Assembly: GCF_008974245.1 (NCBI RefSeq)
Contig: NZ_BBZI01000007.1
Location: 279,895-343,894 of the forward strand
Length of the DNA stretch: 64,000 nucleotides
Direction of reading: 5' to 3'
From: Streptomyces abyssomicinicus
GTDB lineage: Bacteria; Actinomycetota; Actinomycetes; Streptomycetales; Streptomycetaceae
Part shown: in pieces, positions 15,499-27,129 of the stretch
Layout: each line of letters begins with the position of its first letter
Numbering within the stretch: the first letter of the stretch is position 1
The notes under the pieces: model-generated
What the model was told of the DNA's origin: nothing
Database searches by the model: none
The model's input: only the letters and a program-made list of their open reading frames with translations
Translations under genes and position numbers: made by a program

Positions 15499-15940
15499 CA
15501 CGACTCCTCGGGTGCTGGAGGCGGCCGGCTCCGCCGCCGACCGCGCGGCTGCGGCCGCGGAACTCCGCGACCACCACGTCCCCGCGCCGGACCGTGACGT
15601 CGTAGACGCCGTTGCGGCCGAAAAGGATGCGTTCCTCCGCGGTCGCCGTCAGGACGTCGTCCTCGTGCACGGGGGCGACGAACGCGATGTCGGCCCCCGC
15701 GGCGACGGTCACCGGGCCGCGGCTGTTGCAGGCGCAGGCGAAGGCGGTGTCGGCGAGGAGGAACAGGTAGCCGCCGTGGGCGATGCCGTGCCCGTTCACC
15801 ATCGCGCGGGTCACCCGCATCCGGCACACGGCCTTCCCCGCGCAGGACTCGACCAGCTCGATGCCGAGCCGGGCCGAGGCCTCGTCGGCGGCGAACATGG
15901 CCTCCGCCGTGTCAAGGGAGCCCTGAGTAGTCCGCGTCAC
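15488..15940 (-). CDS. paaI: Hydroxyphenylacetyl-CoA thioesterase, hotdog fold
   Basis: Hotdog thioesterase with the PaaI core MVNGHGIAHGGYLFLLADTA (catalytic Asp in LADTAFA) and later strands ADIAFVAPVHEDDVL. PaaI hydrolyses dead-end aryl-CoA and frees CoA. Three starts are possible. ATG 15973 lies inside a palindromic operator and lacks a ribosome site. GTG 15940 follows GGTGGTGGA and is chosen. ATG 15898 (MFAADEAS) is where family similarity begins. It forms a two-gene operon with paaK. Confidence 0.85.
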   Translation of the reverse strand: MTRTTQGSLDTAEAMFAADEASARLGIELVESCAGKAVCRMRVTRAMVNGHGIAHGGYLFLLADTAFACACNSRGPVTVAAGADIAFVAPVHEDDVLTATAEERILFGRNGVYDVTVRRGDVVVAEFRGRSRAVGGGAGRLQHPRSRDDR

Positions 15941-15960
15941 GGATTCCACCACCCTGTGTA

Positions 15961-15978
15961 ACCGACCGAACATTCGGT
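15961..15978. promoter_or_regulatory. Palindromic operator before paaI (PaaR/TetR type)
   Basis: ACCGACCGAACATTCGGT contains ACCGAA-CA-TTCGGT, a 6-bp inverted repeat with a two-base spacer. It resembles ACCGACCG-NN-CGGT boxes reported for TetR-type regulators of phenylacetate genes. No such regulator is in the window. Confidence 0.55.
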
Positions 15979-15994
15979 ATTCGTGCGCAGGGCC

Positions 15995-16024
15995 AGTAAT
16001 TCAGCCGTGCGGGAGGGCTGTCAA
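15995..16024 (-). promoter_or_regulatory. Candidate promoter of paaI-paaK
   Basis: On the minus strand TTGACA (16024-16019) is followed after 17-18 bases by AATTACT (about 16001-15995). Transcription would begin near 15990, upstream of the palindrome at 15961-15978, so a bound repressor would sit just inside the transcript start. Confidence 0.45.
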
Positions 16025-16209
16025 GGGGTGTGGAGAACGGCCTCCGGTGGGCGTGGCGAGCGCGGAGGAGGGCGCGGGGTGCCTGCCCGCGATCCGCCCG
16101 CGATCCGCCCGGGACGCGTGGGCGGCGTCGCGGCGTGCGTTCTGGGCGGTGGCGGGCGAAGCGCCCGCATTTCCCCGACGATCAGCGAAACCCCTGCGTG
16201 CGAGAGGGG

Positions 16210-16238
16210 TTGACGCCCGGTCAGGCCGCTCGTACGGT
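16210..16238 (+). promoter_or_regulatory. Candidate alpha-amylase promoter
   Basis: TTGACG (16210-16215) and TACGGT (16233-16238) are 17 bases apart, a good match to the actinobacterial housekeeping consensus. The start would fall near 16245, just ahead of the CTTGCAG repeats. The 5' leader runs about 120 bases to the amylase ATG. Confidence 0.55.
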
Positions 16239-16252
16239 CGCGACCGCGCGTC

Positions 16253-16292
16253 CTTGCAAGAGCTTGCAGCAAGCCTCATCCATTTCTTGCAG
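16253..16292 (+). promoter_or_regulatory. CTTGCAG repeat operator of the amylase gene (MalR/Reg1 type)
   Basis: Three CTTGCA boxes: CTTGCAAG (16253-16260), CTTGCAGCAAG (16263-16273) and CTTGCAG (16286-16292). Direct repeats of this kind lie in Streptomyces amylase and chitinase promoters; in amylase promoters they are associated with the LacI-family maltose repressor MalR/Reg1. The position just downstream of the predicted start fits repression. Confidence 0.6.
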
Positions 16293-16365
16293 TCGGTCGC
16301 GTGTCCCTCGGCACCTCCCCCCGCAATCACCCGCACCGTTCCCCTCTCCCCCCAGTGGAGGACAC

Positions 16366-18057
16366 ATGGCCAGAAGGATCACGGCCGCGGCTCTCGCCCT
16401 CGTGGCGGGCGCGGCGACAGCCGTCGTGGCGGCTCCGACGCCGGCCCAGGCCGCACCGCCCGGCGACAAGGACGTCACGGCGGTCCTGTTCGAGTGGAAG
16501 TTCGCCTCGGTGGCCAAGGCGTGCACCGACCAGCTCGGTCCCGCCGGCTACGGGTACGTTCAGGTCTCGCCCCCGCAGGAGCACATCCAGGGCTCCCAGT
16601 GGTGGACCTCCTACCAGCCGGTGAGCTACCGGATCGCCGGCCGCCTGGGCGACCGCACCGCGTTCAAGAGCATGATCGACACCTGCCACGCGGCGGGTGT
16701 GAAGGTCGTGGTCGACACGGTGATCAACCACATGTCGGCCGGGTCCGGCACCGGCACCGGCGGCTCCTCGTACACGAAGTACAACTACCCGGGCATCTAC
16801 TCGGCCCCCGACTTCGACAACTGCACGGCGCAGATCAGCAACTACGGCGACCGCGGCAACGTCCAGAACTGCGAGCTGGTCGGCCTGGCCGACCTCGACA
16901 CCGGCGAGGACTACGTCCGCGGCCGCATCGCCGCGTACATGAACGACCTGCTCTCGCTCGGCGCCGACGGCTTCCGGGTCGACGCCGCGAAGCACATGCC
17001 CGCGGCCGACCTCGCGGCGATCAAGTCGCGGCTGACCGACCCGAACGCCTACTGGAAGCAGGAGGTGATCCACGGAGCCGGGGAGGCTGTCCAGCCGGAC
17101 GAGTACGTCAACACCGGTGACGTGCAGGAGTTCCGCTACGCCCGCGACCTCAAGCGGGTCTTCACCAACGAGAACCTCGCCCACCTGAAGAACTACGGCG
17201 AGTCCTGGGGCTACCTGGGCTCCTCCAGGGCCGGCGTCTTCGTCGACAACCACGACACCGAACGCAACGGCGAGACGCTCAACTACAAGGCCGGCTCGGC
17301 CTACACCCTCGCGAGCGTCTTCATGCTGGCCTGGCCCTACGGCTCGCCGGACGTCCACTCCGGCTACGAGTTCACCGACCACGACGCCGGCCCGCCCAAC
17401 GGCGGCCAGGTGAACGCCTGTTACAGCGACGGGTGGAAGTGCCAGCACGCCTGGCGGGAGATATCCTCCATGGTCGCCCTCCGCAACACCGCCCGCGGGC
17501 AGGCGGTGACCAACTGGTGGGACGACGGCGGGGACCGGATCGCCTTCGGCCGCGGCAGCAAGGCGTACGTGGCGATCAACCACACCACCTCGTCGTTCTC
17601 CCGGACGTTCCAGACCTCGCTGGCAGCGGGTGACTACTGCGACGTGCAGTCCGGCCGAGCCGTCACCGTCAACTCCGCCGGCCAGTTCACCGCCACCCTC
17701 GGCGCCGGCACCGCGCTGGCACTGCACACCGGGGCGCGCAACTGCTCCGGAGGGGTCCAGCCGACCGCCGGGGCCGCGTTCCGGGTGAACGCCACCACCG
17801 TCCTCGGTGAGAACATCCATGTCGCCGGTGACTGCTCGCAGCTGGGCGGCTGGGACACCTCCAAGGCCCCGAAGCTGGACCCGGCGGCCTACCCGGTCTG
17901 GAGCCTGGACGTGTCCGTGCCCGCGGGGACCACCTGCTCCTACAAGTACATCCGCAAGAACGCGGCCGGCGCCGTCACCTGGGAGTCCGGCGCCAACCGC
18001 ACCCTCACGGTGCCGTCCACCGGACAGATCACGCTGAACGACACCTGGCGTGCCTGA
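16366..18057 (+). CDS. Secreted alpha-amylase, GH13 with C-terminal starch-binding CBM20
   Basis: 563 residues; the ATG follows GGAGG. A Sec signal peptide ends at about residue 30 (PAQAA). The GH13 barrel shows VVVDTVINHMS (region I), GFRVDAAKH with nucleophile Asp206, QEVIHGAGE with acid/base Glu233 and FVDNHDTE with Asp297. A domain C follows. The last ~100 residues form CBM20 (FRVNATTVLGENIHVAGD, LGGWDTSKAPKL, YKYIRKN) that binds raw starch. The arrangement equals classical Streptomyces endo-amylases. Upstream CTTGCAG repeats indicate maltose induction and glucose repression. Confidence 0.95.
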   Translation: MARRITAAALALVAGAATAVVAAPTPAQAAPPGDKDVTAVLFEWKFASVAKACTDQLGPAGYGYVQVSPPQEHIQGSQWWTSYQPVSYRIAGRLGDRTAFKSMIDTCHAAGVKVVVDTVINHMSAGSGTGTGGSSYTKYNYPGIYSAPDFDNCTAQISNYGDRGNVQNCELVGLADLDTGEDYVRGRIAAYMNDLLSLGADGFRVDAAKHMPAADLAAIKSRLTDPNAYWKQEVIHGAGEAVQPDEYVNTGDVQEFRYARDLKRVFTNENLAHLKNYGESWGYLGSSRAGVFVDNHDTERNGETLNYKAGSAYTLASVFMLAWPYGSPDVHSGYEFTDHDAGPPNGGQVNACYSDGWKCQHAWREISSMVALRNTARGQAVTNWWDDGGDRIAFGRGSKAYVAINHTTSSFSRTFQTSLAAGDYCDVQSGRAVTVNSAGQFTATLGAGTALALHTGARNCSGGVQPTAGAAFRVNATTVLGENIHVAGDCSQLGGWDTSKAPKLDPAAYPVWSLDVSVPAGTTCSYKYIRKNAAGAVTWESGANRTLTVPSTGQITLNDTWRA

Positions 18058-18075
18058 CCGGGGCGCGTGAGAAAA

Positions 18076-18109
18076 GGCGGCCGGGATGCCGTACGGCATC
18101 CCGGCCGCC
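18076..18109. terminator. Bidirectional terminator between amylase and ABC permease
   Basis: A perfect 34-base palindrome with 17-bp arms (left arm GGCGGCCGGGATGCCGT). It lies between convergent genes and is preceded by GAAAA on the plus strand. Confidence 0.75.
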
Positions 18110-18148
18110 CCACGCGTACGTCCGCGAGCGCACGCGGGCCCGTGCCGG

Positions 18149-19032
18149 TCAGGACACGATGTCCTTGCGGGCGAACCCGCGGAACGCCAGCGCGAAGAGC
18201 ACCAGCGCGTAGGTCACCGAGACCGACATGCCCTGCAGCATCCCGTCGTACACGGGCTGCGGCTGGATGGCGTCCGCCCAGGCGAACTGCCAGTGCGCGG
18301 GCAGGAACTCACGCCAGTGCCCGAGCGCCTCGACCTGGTCCAGGACGCTGCCGACGATGGTCAGGCCGACCGCGCCGCCCACCGCGCCCAGCGGCGCGTC
18401 GGTACGGGTGGAGAGCCAGAACGCCAGGCCGGCCGTGACCAGCTGGGACACGAACAGGTAGCCGACGATCAGCAGCAGGCGCCAGAGGGCCTCGGTCAGC
18501 GGCAGCGAGCCTCCGGTGGGGATGCGCAGCGGACCCCAGCCGTAGGCGACCGACCCCACCGCCAGCGCCACCAGCGGCAGCCACACCATGGCGGCCAGGC
18601 TCATCGCCAGCCCGACGGCCAGCTTGGACGACAGCAGCCGCATCCGCGGCACCGGCGCCGCCAGCAGGTACCGCAGCGAGGACCAGTTGGCCTCGGAGGC
18701 CACGGTGTCGCCGCAGAACAGCGCCACCGGCACCACCAGCAGCAGGCTCGCCGAGACGAACAGGCAGGTCGCGGCGAAGTTGACGCCGGACGCGGTGGCC
18801 GTGTCCATCAGGTTGATCCGGCGGCCCGCTCCCTCCTCGCTGTCGTCGCCGACGGCGAAGGCCACCGCCATCACCACCGGCAGCAGCGTCAGCACGGCCC
18901 CCATGGCGAGGGTGCGTCCGCGCTTGAGCTGCCGGGCGAACTCCACCCGCAGCGGAAGGGTCCGCCCCGGCCGGTAGCCCTCGGCGGTCGCGGTGGTCGC
19001 CGGGCCGGCCTCGGGCTCGGTGAGCGTCGTGC

Positions 19033-19036
<4 letters not shown>
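18149..19036 (-). CDS. ABC-2-type transporter permease
   Basis: 295 residues with six hydrophobic segments after a ~45-residue cytoplasmic N-terminus (AMGAVLTLLPVVMAVAFAVG; LFVSASLLLVVPVALF; LAAMVWLPLVALAVG; LLLIVGYLFVSQLV; VGGAVGLTIVGSVL; VTYALVLFALAFRGF). The run DTVASEANWSSLRYLLAAPV is the coupling-helix signature of ABC-2 permeases. Its start overlaps the stop of the ATPase fusion gene upstream (ATGA), so both belong to one exporter. The substrate is unknown. Confidence 0.88.
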
Positions 19037-21666
<2,630 letters not shown>

Positions 21667-22004
21667 GCGCCCACGATACGGGGGACCTCCCGGCGCCGGG
21701 CCCGTCCCCGGCTCCCGGGCCTCCTCCACCGGGTCGTTACGCGAGGGTCTGGGTGGTGAAGGAGCCCAATTTCCGGAATAAAGAGACCAGTTGGGAACTC
21801 CGGGTACGACCGGGCAGGACCGGGCGCGAGTGTCACGAGCCGGGCGCGACGCCGCGGCCCGGCCGGCGTACGGACGCGTGGTCACCCTCCACCGGTCCGC
21901 CATGAACCCCGGGACTCCTGCACGGAAACTGGCGCACCGGCATCTTCAACTGCCGAACTACCGGCGGTAACCTCCTGCTCCCGTCCCCGTCGGGAGGAGC
22001 CGCC
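21667..22004. other. Divergent intergenic region, no gene seen
   Basis: 338 bases between the divergent ABC fusion and penicillin-acylase genes. A lower-GC patch (about 21768-21800, AATTTCCGGAATAAAGAGACC) probably holds promoter elements, and the acylase has a good ribosome site GGGAGGAG at 21992-21999. I find no palindrome strong enough to name an operator. Confidence 0.4.
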
Positions 22005-24812
22005 GTGACCCGGCACACCGTACGCACCGCCCCTGACAGAGGAACCACCCGCAGACGCGCCGGCCGGAGAACCGCCGGCCTGCTGACCGGCGCCATGATC
22101 TGCGCCCTGCTCGCTCCCGCCCTCCCGTCGGCCGCCGCACCGAACGCCCCCGCGGCCGCGCCCGCCGCGCCCGCCGCGGCCACCGACCACTGCGGCGACG
22201 GCTGCGCGGACATCCTGCCGCCCGGCGCGGACGGCACCGCCACCCTCGCCGAGATCCTGCTCGACCAGACCGTCGGCATCGTCCCCGCGCACAGCGACGA
22301 CCAGCTGGGCCCCTACGCCGACCTGGCCACCGGCTATCCGGAGCTGACCGACTCCACCATCGACGAGTTCTTCAACGACGCCTCCTTCGGGGTCCCCGCC
22401 GACCAGGTCGCCTCCACCAAGCGGCCCGCCGGACGCACCGACGTCACCATCGTCCGGGACAAGGCCACCGGCGTCCCGCACATCACCGGCACCACCCGCT
22501 ACGGCACCGAGTTCGGCGCCGGGTACGCCGCCGCCGAGGACCGGCTGTGGCTGATGGACGTCTTCCGGCACGTGGGACGCGGCCGGCTCACCTCCTTCGC
22601 CGGCGGCGCCCTGGGCAACCAGGCCCTGGAGCAGGAGTTCTGGCGTTCCGCGCCCTACACCGAGACCGAACTCCAGGCCCAGATCGACCGGGTGGCCGCC
22701 GAGAACGGCGAACGCGGCCGCCAGGCCCTGGCCGACGCACAGGCCTACGTGGACGGCATCAACGCCTACATCGAGGCCTCCGACAAGGGCCGTTACTTCC
22801 CCGGCGAGTACGTGCTCACCGGCCACAAGGACGCCATCCTCAACCTGGGCAGGATCGAGCGCTTCAAGCTCACCGACCTGGTCGCCCTGGCCTCCGTCAT
22901 CGGCGCCCTCTTCGGCTCCGGCGGCGGCGGCGAGGTCGAGAACGCCCTGTCGCTGCTCGCCGCACAGTCCCGCTACGGCGTCGAGGAGGGCACCCGGGTC
23001 TGGGAGTCCTTCCGCGAACGCGACGACCCGGAAGCGGCCGTCACGGTCCGCGGCGCCTCGTTCCCCTACGCCGCGAAGCCCGACGACCCGCAGGGCACGG
23101 CCCTGCCCGACCCGGGCTCGGTGACCCGAGAACCGCTGGTGCACAACCGCACCGGCAGCGCCACCACGGCCAAGGCCGACGCCGCCACCAGGGCGGCCAC
23201 CGAGGCCGCCGTCGGCTCGGCCCGGCGCGGCATGTCCAACGCCCTGGTGGTCAGCGGCGAGCACACCGCGAGCGGGCACCCCGTCGCCGTGTTCGGGCCG
23301 CAGACCGGCTACTTCGCCCCGCAACTCCTGCTGCTGCAGGAGATCCAGGGCCCCGGCATCAGCGCCCGCGGCGCCTCCTTCGCGGGACTGTCGATGTACG
23401 TCCAGCTCGGCCGGGGCCAGGACTACGCCTGGTCCGCGACGACCTCGGCGCAGGACATCATCGACACCTACGCCGTGGAACTGTGCCAGGACGACTTCCA
23501 CTACCTGTACCGCGGCCAGTGCGTGGCCATGGAGAAGGTGGAGCACACCAATTCCTGGAAGCCCACCGTCGCCGACTCCACCCCCGCCGGCTCCTACACG
23601 ATGCGCGCCTGGCTGACCAAGTACGGTCCGGTCGAGTACCGCGCCACCGTCGGCGGCAAGAAGGTCGCCTACACCACGCTGCGCACCTCCTACCGGCACG
23701 AGGTCGACTCGATCGTCGGCTTCCAGATGCTCAACGACCCCGGACACGTCACCGGCCCGCAGTCCTTCCAGCAGGCCACCCAGCACATCAACTTCACCTT
23801 CAACTGGCTCTACGCCGACGCCGGCCACACCGCCTACTACAACAGCGGCGACAACCCGGTCCGCGCCGCCGGGGTCGACCCGGACTTCCCGGCCTGGGCC
23901 GACCCCCGCTACGAGTGGCGGAACTGGAACCCGGAGAACAACCGGGCCTCCTACACGCCGCCGGCCGAGCACCCGCAGTCCGTCGACCAGGACTACTACA
24001 TCTCCTGGAACAACAAGCTCGCCGACGGCTACACCGCCGCCTCCTGGGGCAACGGCTCCGTCCACCGCGGCGACCTGCTCGACGACCGCGTCCGGGAACT
24101 GGTCGACGAGGGGAACGTCACCCGGGCGTCACTCACCCGCGCCATGGCGGAGGCGGGCCTCGCCGACCTGCGCGCCGAACAGGTCCTGCCCAAGCTGCTG
24201 CGGGTGCTGCGCAGCGGCCCGGTGGACGACCCGGCGGTGACCGAGGCGGTCGGCAGGCTCTCCGCCTGGGTGTCGGCCGGATCCCTGCGCACCGAGACCT
24301 CGGCCGGCTCCGAGCGGTACGCCCACGCCGACGCCATACGCATCCTCGACGCGTGGTGGCCGCTGCTGGTCGAGGCACAGTTCCAGCCGGGCCTCGGCGA
24401 GGACCTGTACACCGCGTTCGAGGCCAACCTGCCCGTCGACGAACCGCCGGGGGCCTCGCACGGCCCCACCGGCGGTCACGCCGGAAGCGCCTTCCAGTAC
24501 GGCTGGTGGAGCTATGTCGACAAGGACGTGCGGGCCGTCCTCGGCGACGAGGTGGACGGCGGCCTGGCCCGCCCCTACTGCGGCGCAGGCGACCTCGCCG
24601 ACTGCCGGGCGGTGCTGGCCCGGACGCTCAAGGAGGCCGCGGGCCGGACCGCCGCGCAGGTCTACCCCGGTGACGAGCACTGCGACGCGGGGGACCAGTG
24701 GTGCGCCGACGCCGTGATCCACCGGGCGCTGGGCGGCATCACCCACGCCCCGGTCAGCTGGCAGAACCGTCCCACCTACCAGCAGGTCGTCGAGTTCCGC
24801 TCCCACCGGTAG
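22005..24812 (+). CDS. Secreted penicillin acylase-family Ntn hydrolase
   Basis: 935 residues from a GTG behind GGGAGGAG. A long signal peptide (arginine-rich start, hydrophobic LLTGAMICALLAPALPSAAA) gives an extracellular protein. The alpha-chain region has VTIVRDKATGVPHITG and GYAAAEDRLWLMDVFRHVGRG. The precursor is cut before the nucleophile Ser411 in RRGMSNALVVSGEHT, and the beta chain follows with GHPVAVFGPQTGYF and a tetrad-type Asn region (FTFNWLYADAGHTAYY). Relatives cleave penicillins, acyl-homoserine lactones or cyclic lipopeptides; its larger size (over 900 residues) is like the AhlM/lipopeptide-acylase group, but the substrate cannot be fixed. Confidence 0.9.
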   Translation: MTRHTVRTAPDRGTTRRRAGRRTAGLLTGAMICALLAPALPSAAAPNAPAAAPAAPAAATDHCGDGCADILPPGADGTATLAEILLDQTVGIVPAHSDDQLGPYADLATGYPELTDSTIDEFFNDASFGVPADQVASTKRPAGRTDVTIVRDKATGVPHITGTTRYGTEFGAGYAAAEDRLWLMDVFRHVGRGRLTSFAGGALGNQALEQEFWRSAPYTETELQAQIDRVAAENGERGRQALADAQAYVDGINAYIEASDKGRYFPGEYVLTGHKDAILNLGRIERFKLTDLVALASVIGALFGSGGGGEVENALSLLAAQSRYGVEEGTRVWESFRERDDPEAAVTVRGASFPYAAKPDDPQGTALPDPGSVTREPLVHNRTGSATTAKADAATRAATEAAVGSARRGMSNALVVSGEHTASGHPVAVFGPQTGYFAPQLLLLQEIQGPGISARGASFAGLSMYVQLGRGQDYAWSATTSAQDIIDTYAVELCQDDFHYLYRGQCVAMEKVEHTNSWKPTVADSTPAGSYTMRAWLTKYGPVEYRATVGGKKVAYTTLRTSYRHEVDSIVGFQMLNDPGHVTGPQSFQQATQHINFTFNWLYADAGHTAYYNSGDNPVRAAGVDPDFPAWADPRYEWRNWNPENNRASYTPPAEHPQSVDQDYYISWNNKLADGYTAASWGNGSVHRGDLLDDRVRELVDEGNVTRASLTRAMAEAGLADLRAEQVLPKLLRVLRSGPVDDPAVTEAVGRLSAWVSAGSLRTETSAGSERYAHADAIRILDAWWPLLVEAQFQPGLGEDLYTAFEANLPVDEPPGASHGPTGGHAGSAFQYGWWSYVDKDVRAVLGDEVDGGLARPYCGAGDLADCRAVLARTLKEAAGRTAAQVYPGDEHCDAGDQWCADAVIHRALGGITHAPVSWQNRPTYQQVVEFRSHR

Positions 24813-24842
24813 GGGAGTACCGCCGGAAGCACAGGGACGCGC

Positions 24843-24876
24843 GACGGCGGCGGGCCGCACCCGGCCCGCCGCCGTC
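24843..24876. terminator. Hairpin terminator after the acylase gene
   Basis: Arms GACGGCGGCGGGCC (24843-24856) and its exact complement (24863-24876) with a six-base loop. It lies between convergent genes and can serve both. Confidence 0.75.
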
Positions 24877-24912
24877 CCGCACGGCGAGGCAGGGCGCGAG
24901 ACCGCCGTGAGG

Positions 24913-25200
24913 TCAGGACTGGTACGGCTGCTGCGGCCGGCCCTGGACCGGATCGCCCTGGCCGCTCGCCGCGCCCGCCTGGAGCTGCTCCGCCTCCGCG
25001 GCGTTCAGCCGCCGCTGCGCACCGCAGAAGGTGCACTGCGTCGAGTACTTCACCGAGACCGGGAAGAGCGGCACGAAGAACAGCGTGAACTTCGTGACGT
25101 GCTTGCGCAGCGCGTGCGCGGCGGGATTGCCGCAGTTGCCGCACACCAGCGTCAGCATGGCGAGCTGGTACAGGTAGCCCTTGGTGCCAAAAATGATCAT
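24913..25200 (-). CDS. Small zinc-ribbon protein
   Basis: 95 residues with two zinc knuckles, C20-x2-C23 (LVCGNCGN) and C56-x2-C59 (TQCTFCGA), separated by a hydrophobic strand pair (FTLFFVPLFPVSVKYS). This matches zinc-ribbon_15-like proteins that begin MIIFGTKGY. The C-terminal 25 residues are Gln/Gly-rich and disordered. The function is unknown. It is monocistronic and points away from the FAD oxidoreductase. Confidence 0.82.
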   Translation of the reverse strand: MIIFGTKGYLYQLAMLTLVCGNCGNPAAHALRKHVTKFTLFFVPLFPVSVKYSTQCTFCGAQRRLNAAEAEQLQAGAASGQGDPVQGRPQQPYQS

Positions 25201-25376
25201 CTTCTGGTCCTTCCCCCTGGCGGCGTGCGCTCACAGTACCCGCAGTGGTGGAACGTGTCCCTCGGGCCGCGGGGTTCCCTCGAGGGGCCCGGCAGCCTCC
25301 GCGTACCCCCTCCGGGTCACCGCGGGAGCGCGGTCCCATGCACGCCGGCCGCGAACCGTGCGCCAGGGTATGGGCC

Positions 25377-26963
25377 ATGACATCGATCAAACCGATCAGG
25401 ACGAGCCGCACCGCCTACGACGTCGTCGTGGTCGGCGGCGGCCACAACGGTCTCGCCGCGGCCGCCTACCTGGCCCGTGCCGGTCTGTCCGTCGCCGTGC
25501 TGGAGCGCCTGGACCGCACCGGCGGCGCCGCGGTCTCCGCCCAGGCGTTCCCCGGCCGCCCGACCCGGCTCTCGCGCTACTCCTACCTGGTCTCCCTGAT
25601 GCCGGAGCGGATCGCCCGGGACCTCGGCCTGGACCTCGAGCTGGCCTCCCGCTCCACCGCCTCCTACACGCCGGTGCTGCGTGACGGGGTGCCCGGCGGA
25701 CTCCTGGTGGAGCGCCCCGAGGGCCCGGTGACCCGGGACAGCTTCCGCCGCCTCACCGGGTCGGACGCCGAGTACGAGGCGTGGAGCGCGTTCTACGCAC
25801 AGGTCGGCGAGCTGGCCGAGGTCCTGGCACCCACCCTCACCGAGCCGCTGCCGAGGGAGGGCGAGCTGCGGCGGCGCGTCGACGCCGGGCTTTGGGAGGA
25901 GATCGTGCGGCGGCCGCTGGGGGAGACGCTGGAGCGGCGCTTCGCGGACCGGACCGTCCGCGGCGTGGTCGCCACCGACGCGCTGATCGGCACCTTCGCC
26001 GGCCTGCACGACACGCGGCTGATCCAGAACCGCTGCTTCCTCTACCACCTCATCGGCAACGGCACCGGGGAGTGGCGCGTCCCGGTCGGCGGGATGGGTG
26101 CGGTGACCGACGCCCTGGCCGCGTCCGCCGTCCGCGCGGGCGCCGAGCTGGTGAGGGGCGCCGAGGTCACCGCCGTCCGGCCCGGCCCCAGTGGCGCCGA
26201 GGTGGAGATCGCGGGCGGAGCCGCCCTGGAGGCCCGGTTCGTGCTCGCCAACGCCGCGCCGTGGGTGCTCGACGGGCTCCTCGGCGAGCACCGCGACCCG
26301 GCCGACAAGCCGGTCGGCTCCCAGCTGAAGATCAATTTCCTGCTCGACCGGCTGCCCCGGCTCAGGTCCGGCGCCGACCCCCGCGTCGCCTTCGCCGGCA
26401 CCCTCCACCTCGGCGAGGACTACGACGAGCTGGAAACCGCGTACGCCGAGGCCGCCGCGGGCCGCGTCCCGGGCCGTCTGCCCGGAGAGGTGTACTGCCA
26501 CTCGCTCACCGACCCGTCCGTCCTCGGCGACGTCCCGGAGGGCACCCACACCCTCACCTACTTCGGCCTCCACCTGCCCGCCACCCTCTTCGACGACCCG
26601 GCCACCCGCGCCGAACGCACGGCGGAGGCGGTGCGGCGGGCCGTCGCCTCGCTGGACGAGCACCTCCTCGACCCGATCGACTCGGTGGTGGCCCGGGACG
26701 CCGACGGGCGGCCCTGCGTCGAGGCCAAGATCCCGCAGGACGTCGAGGCCGACGTGGCGATGCCCGGCGGCCACATCTTCCACGGCGACCTGTCCTGGCC
26801 CTGGGCCGCCGACGACGCCGACCTGTCCACCCCCGCCTCCCGCTGGGGCGTGGCCACCCGCCACCCCTCGGTGCTGCTCTGCGGTTCCGGCGCGGTCCGC
26901 GGCGGCGCGGTCTCCGCGCTGGGCGGCCACAACGCGGCGATGGCGGTGACCGAACAGCTCTGA
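25377..26963 (+). CDS. FAD/NAD(P)-dependent oxidoreductase, phytoene-desaturase-like (PYROXD2-type)
   Basis: 528 residues from ATG 25377. The Rossmann FAD motif is VVVVGGGHNGLAAAAYLARAG followed by VLERLDRTGGAAVS. The second signature is PVGGMGAVTDALAASA, and the late substrate/FAD strand is VLLCGSGAVRGGAVSALGG. Length and motifs fit the human PYROXD2-like branch rather than carotenoid desaturases, and no carotenoid genes are nearby. The physiological substrate is unknown. The leader before the ATG has no strong Shine-Dalgarno site, so the start could be an alternative codon close by. Confidence 0.87.
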   Translation: MTSIKPIRTSRTAYDVVVVGGGHNGLAAAAYLARAGLSVAVLERLDRTGGAAVSAQAFPGRPTRLSRYSYLVSLMPERIARDLGLDLELASRSTASYTPVLRDGVPGGLLVERPEGPVTRDSFRRLTGSDAEYEAWSAFYAQVGELAEVLAPTLTEPLPREGELRRRVDAGLWEEIVRRPLGETLERRFADRTVRGVVATDALIGTFAGLHDTRLIQNRCFLYHLIGNGTGEWRVPVGGMGAVTDALAASAVRAGAELVRGAEVTAVRPGPSGAEVEIAGGAALEARFVLANAAPWVLDGLLGEHRDPADKPVGSQLKINFLLDRLPRLRSGADPRVAFAGTLHLGEDYDELETAYAEAAAGRVPGRLPGEVYCHSLTDPSVLGDVPEGTHTLTYFGLHLPATLFDDPATRAERTAEAVRRAVASLDEHLLDPIDSVVARDADGRPCVEAKIPQDVEADVAMPGGHIFHGDLSWPWAADDADLSTPASRWGVATRHPSVLLCGSGAVRGGAVSALGGHNAAMAVTEQL

Positions 26964-26978
26964 CGGCCGCGGGCCTCC

Positions 26979-27006
26979 GTGCGGCCGGGGAGTCCCCCGG
27001 CCGCAC
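26979..27006. terminator. Hairpin terminator after the FAD oxidoreductase
   Basis: 12-bp perfect arms GTGCGGCCGGGG (26979-26990) and complement (26995-27006), four-base loop AGTC. Confidence 0.75.
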
Positions 27007-27029
27007 GACGGCCAACCCCCGTATCTCCC

Positions 27030-27049
27030 GCCCCCGTTGGGGCGTTTTT
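27030..27049 (+). terminator. Second, T-tailed terminator
   Basis: GCCCC (27030-27034) pairs with GGGGC (27039-27043) and is followed by GTTTTT, a rare classical intrinsic terminator in such GC-rich DNA. With the preceding hairpin it insulates the NLP gene. Confidence 0.6.
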
Positions 27050-27129
27050 CATGAGCACGTCATCGATTCCCGGCAGAGTGTCCCCTGCGCTCACGTCACG
27101 CCGCTCGCAGACGAGTCAGGGAGAAACCC

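Noticed and set aside
25377..26963. Carotenoid biosynthesis via phytoene desaturase
   Set aside because: No crtB, crtE or crtY neighbours, and the motif order fits PYROXD2-like oxidoreductases better.
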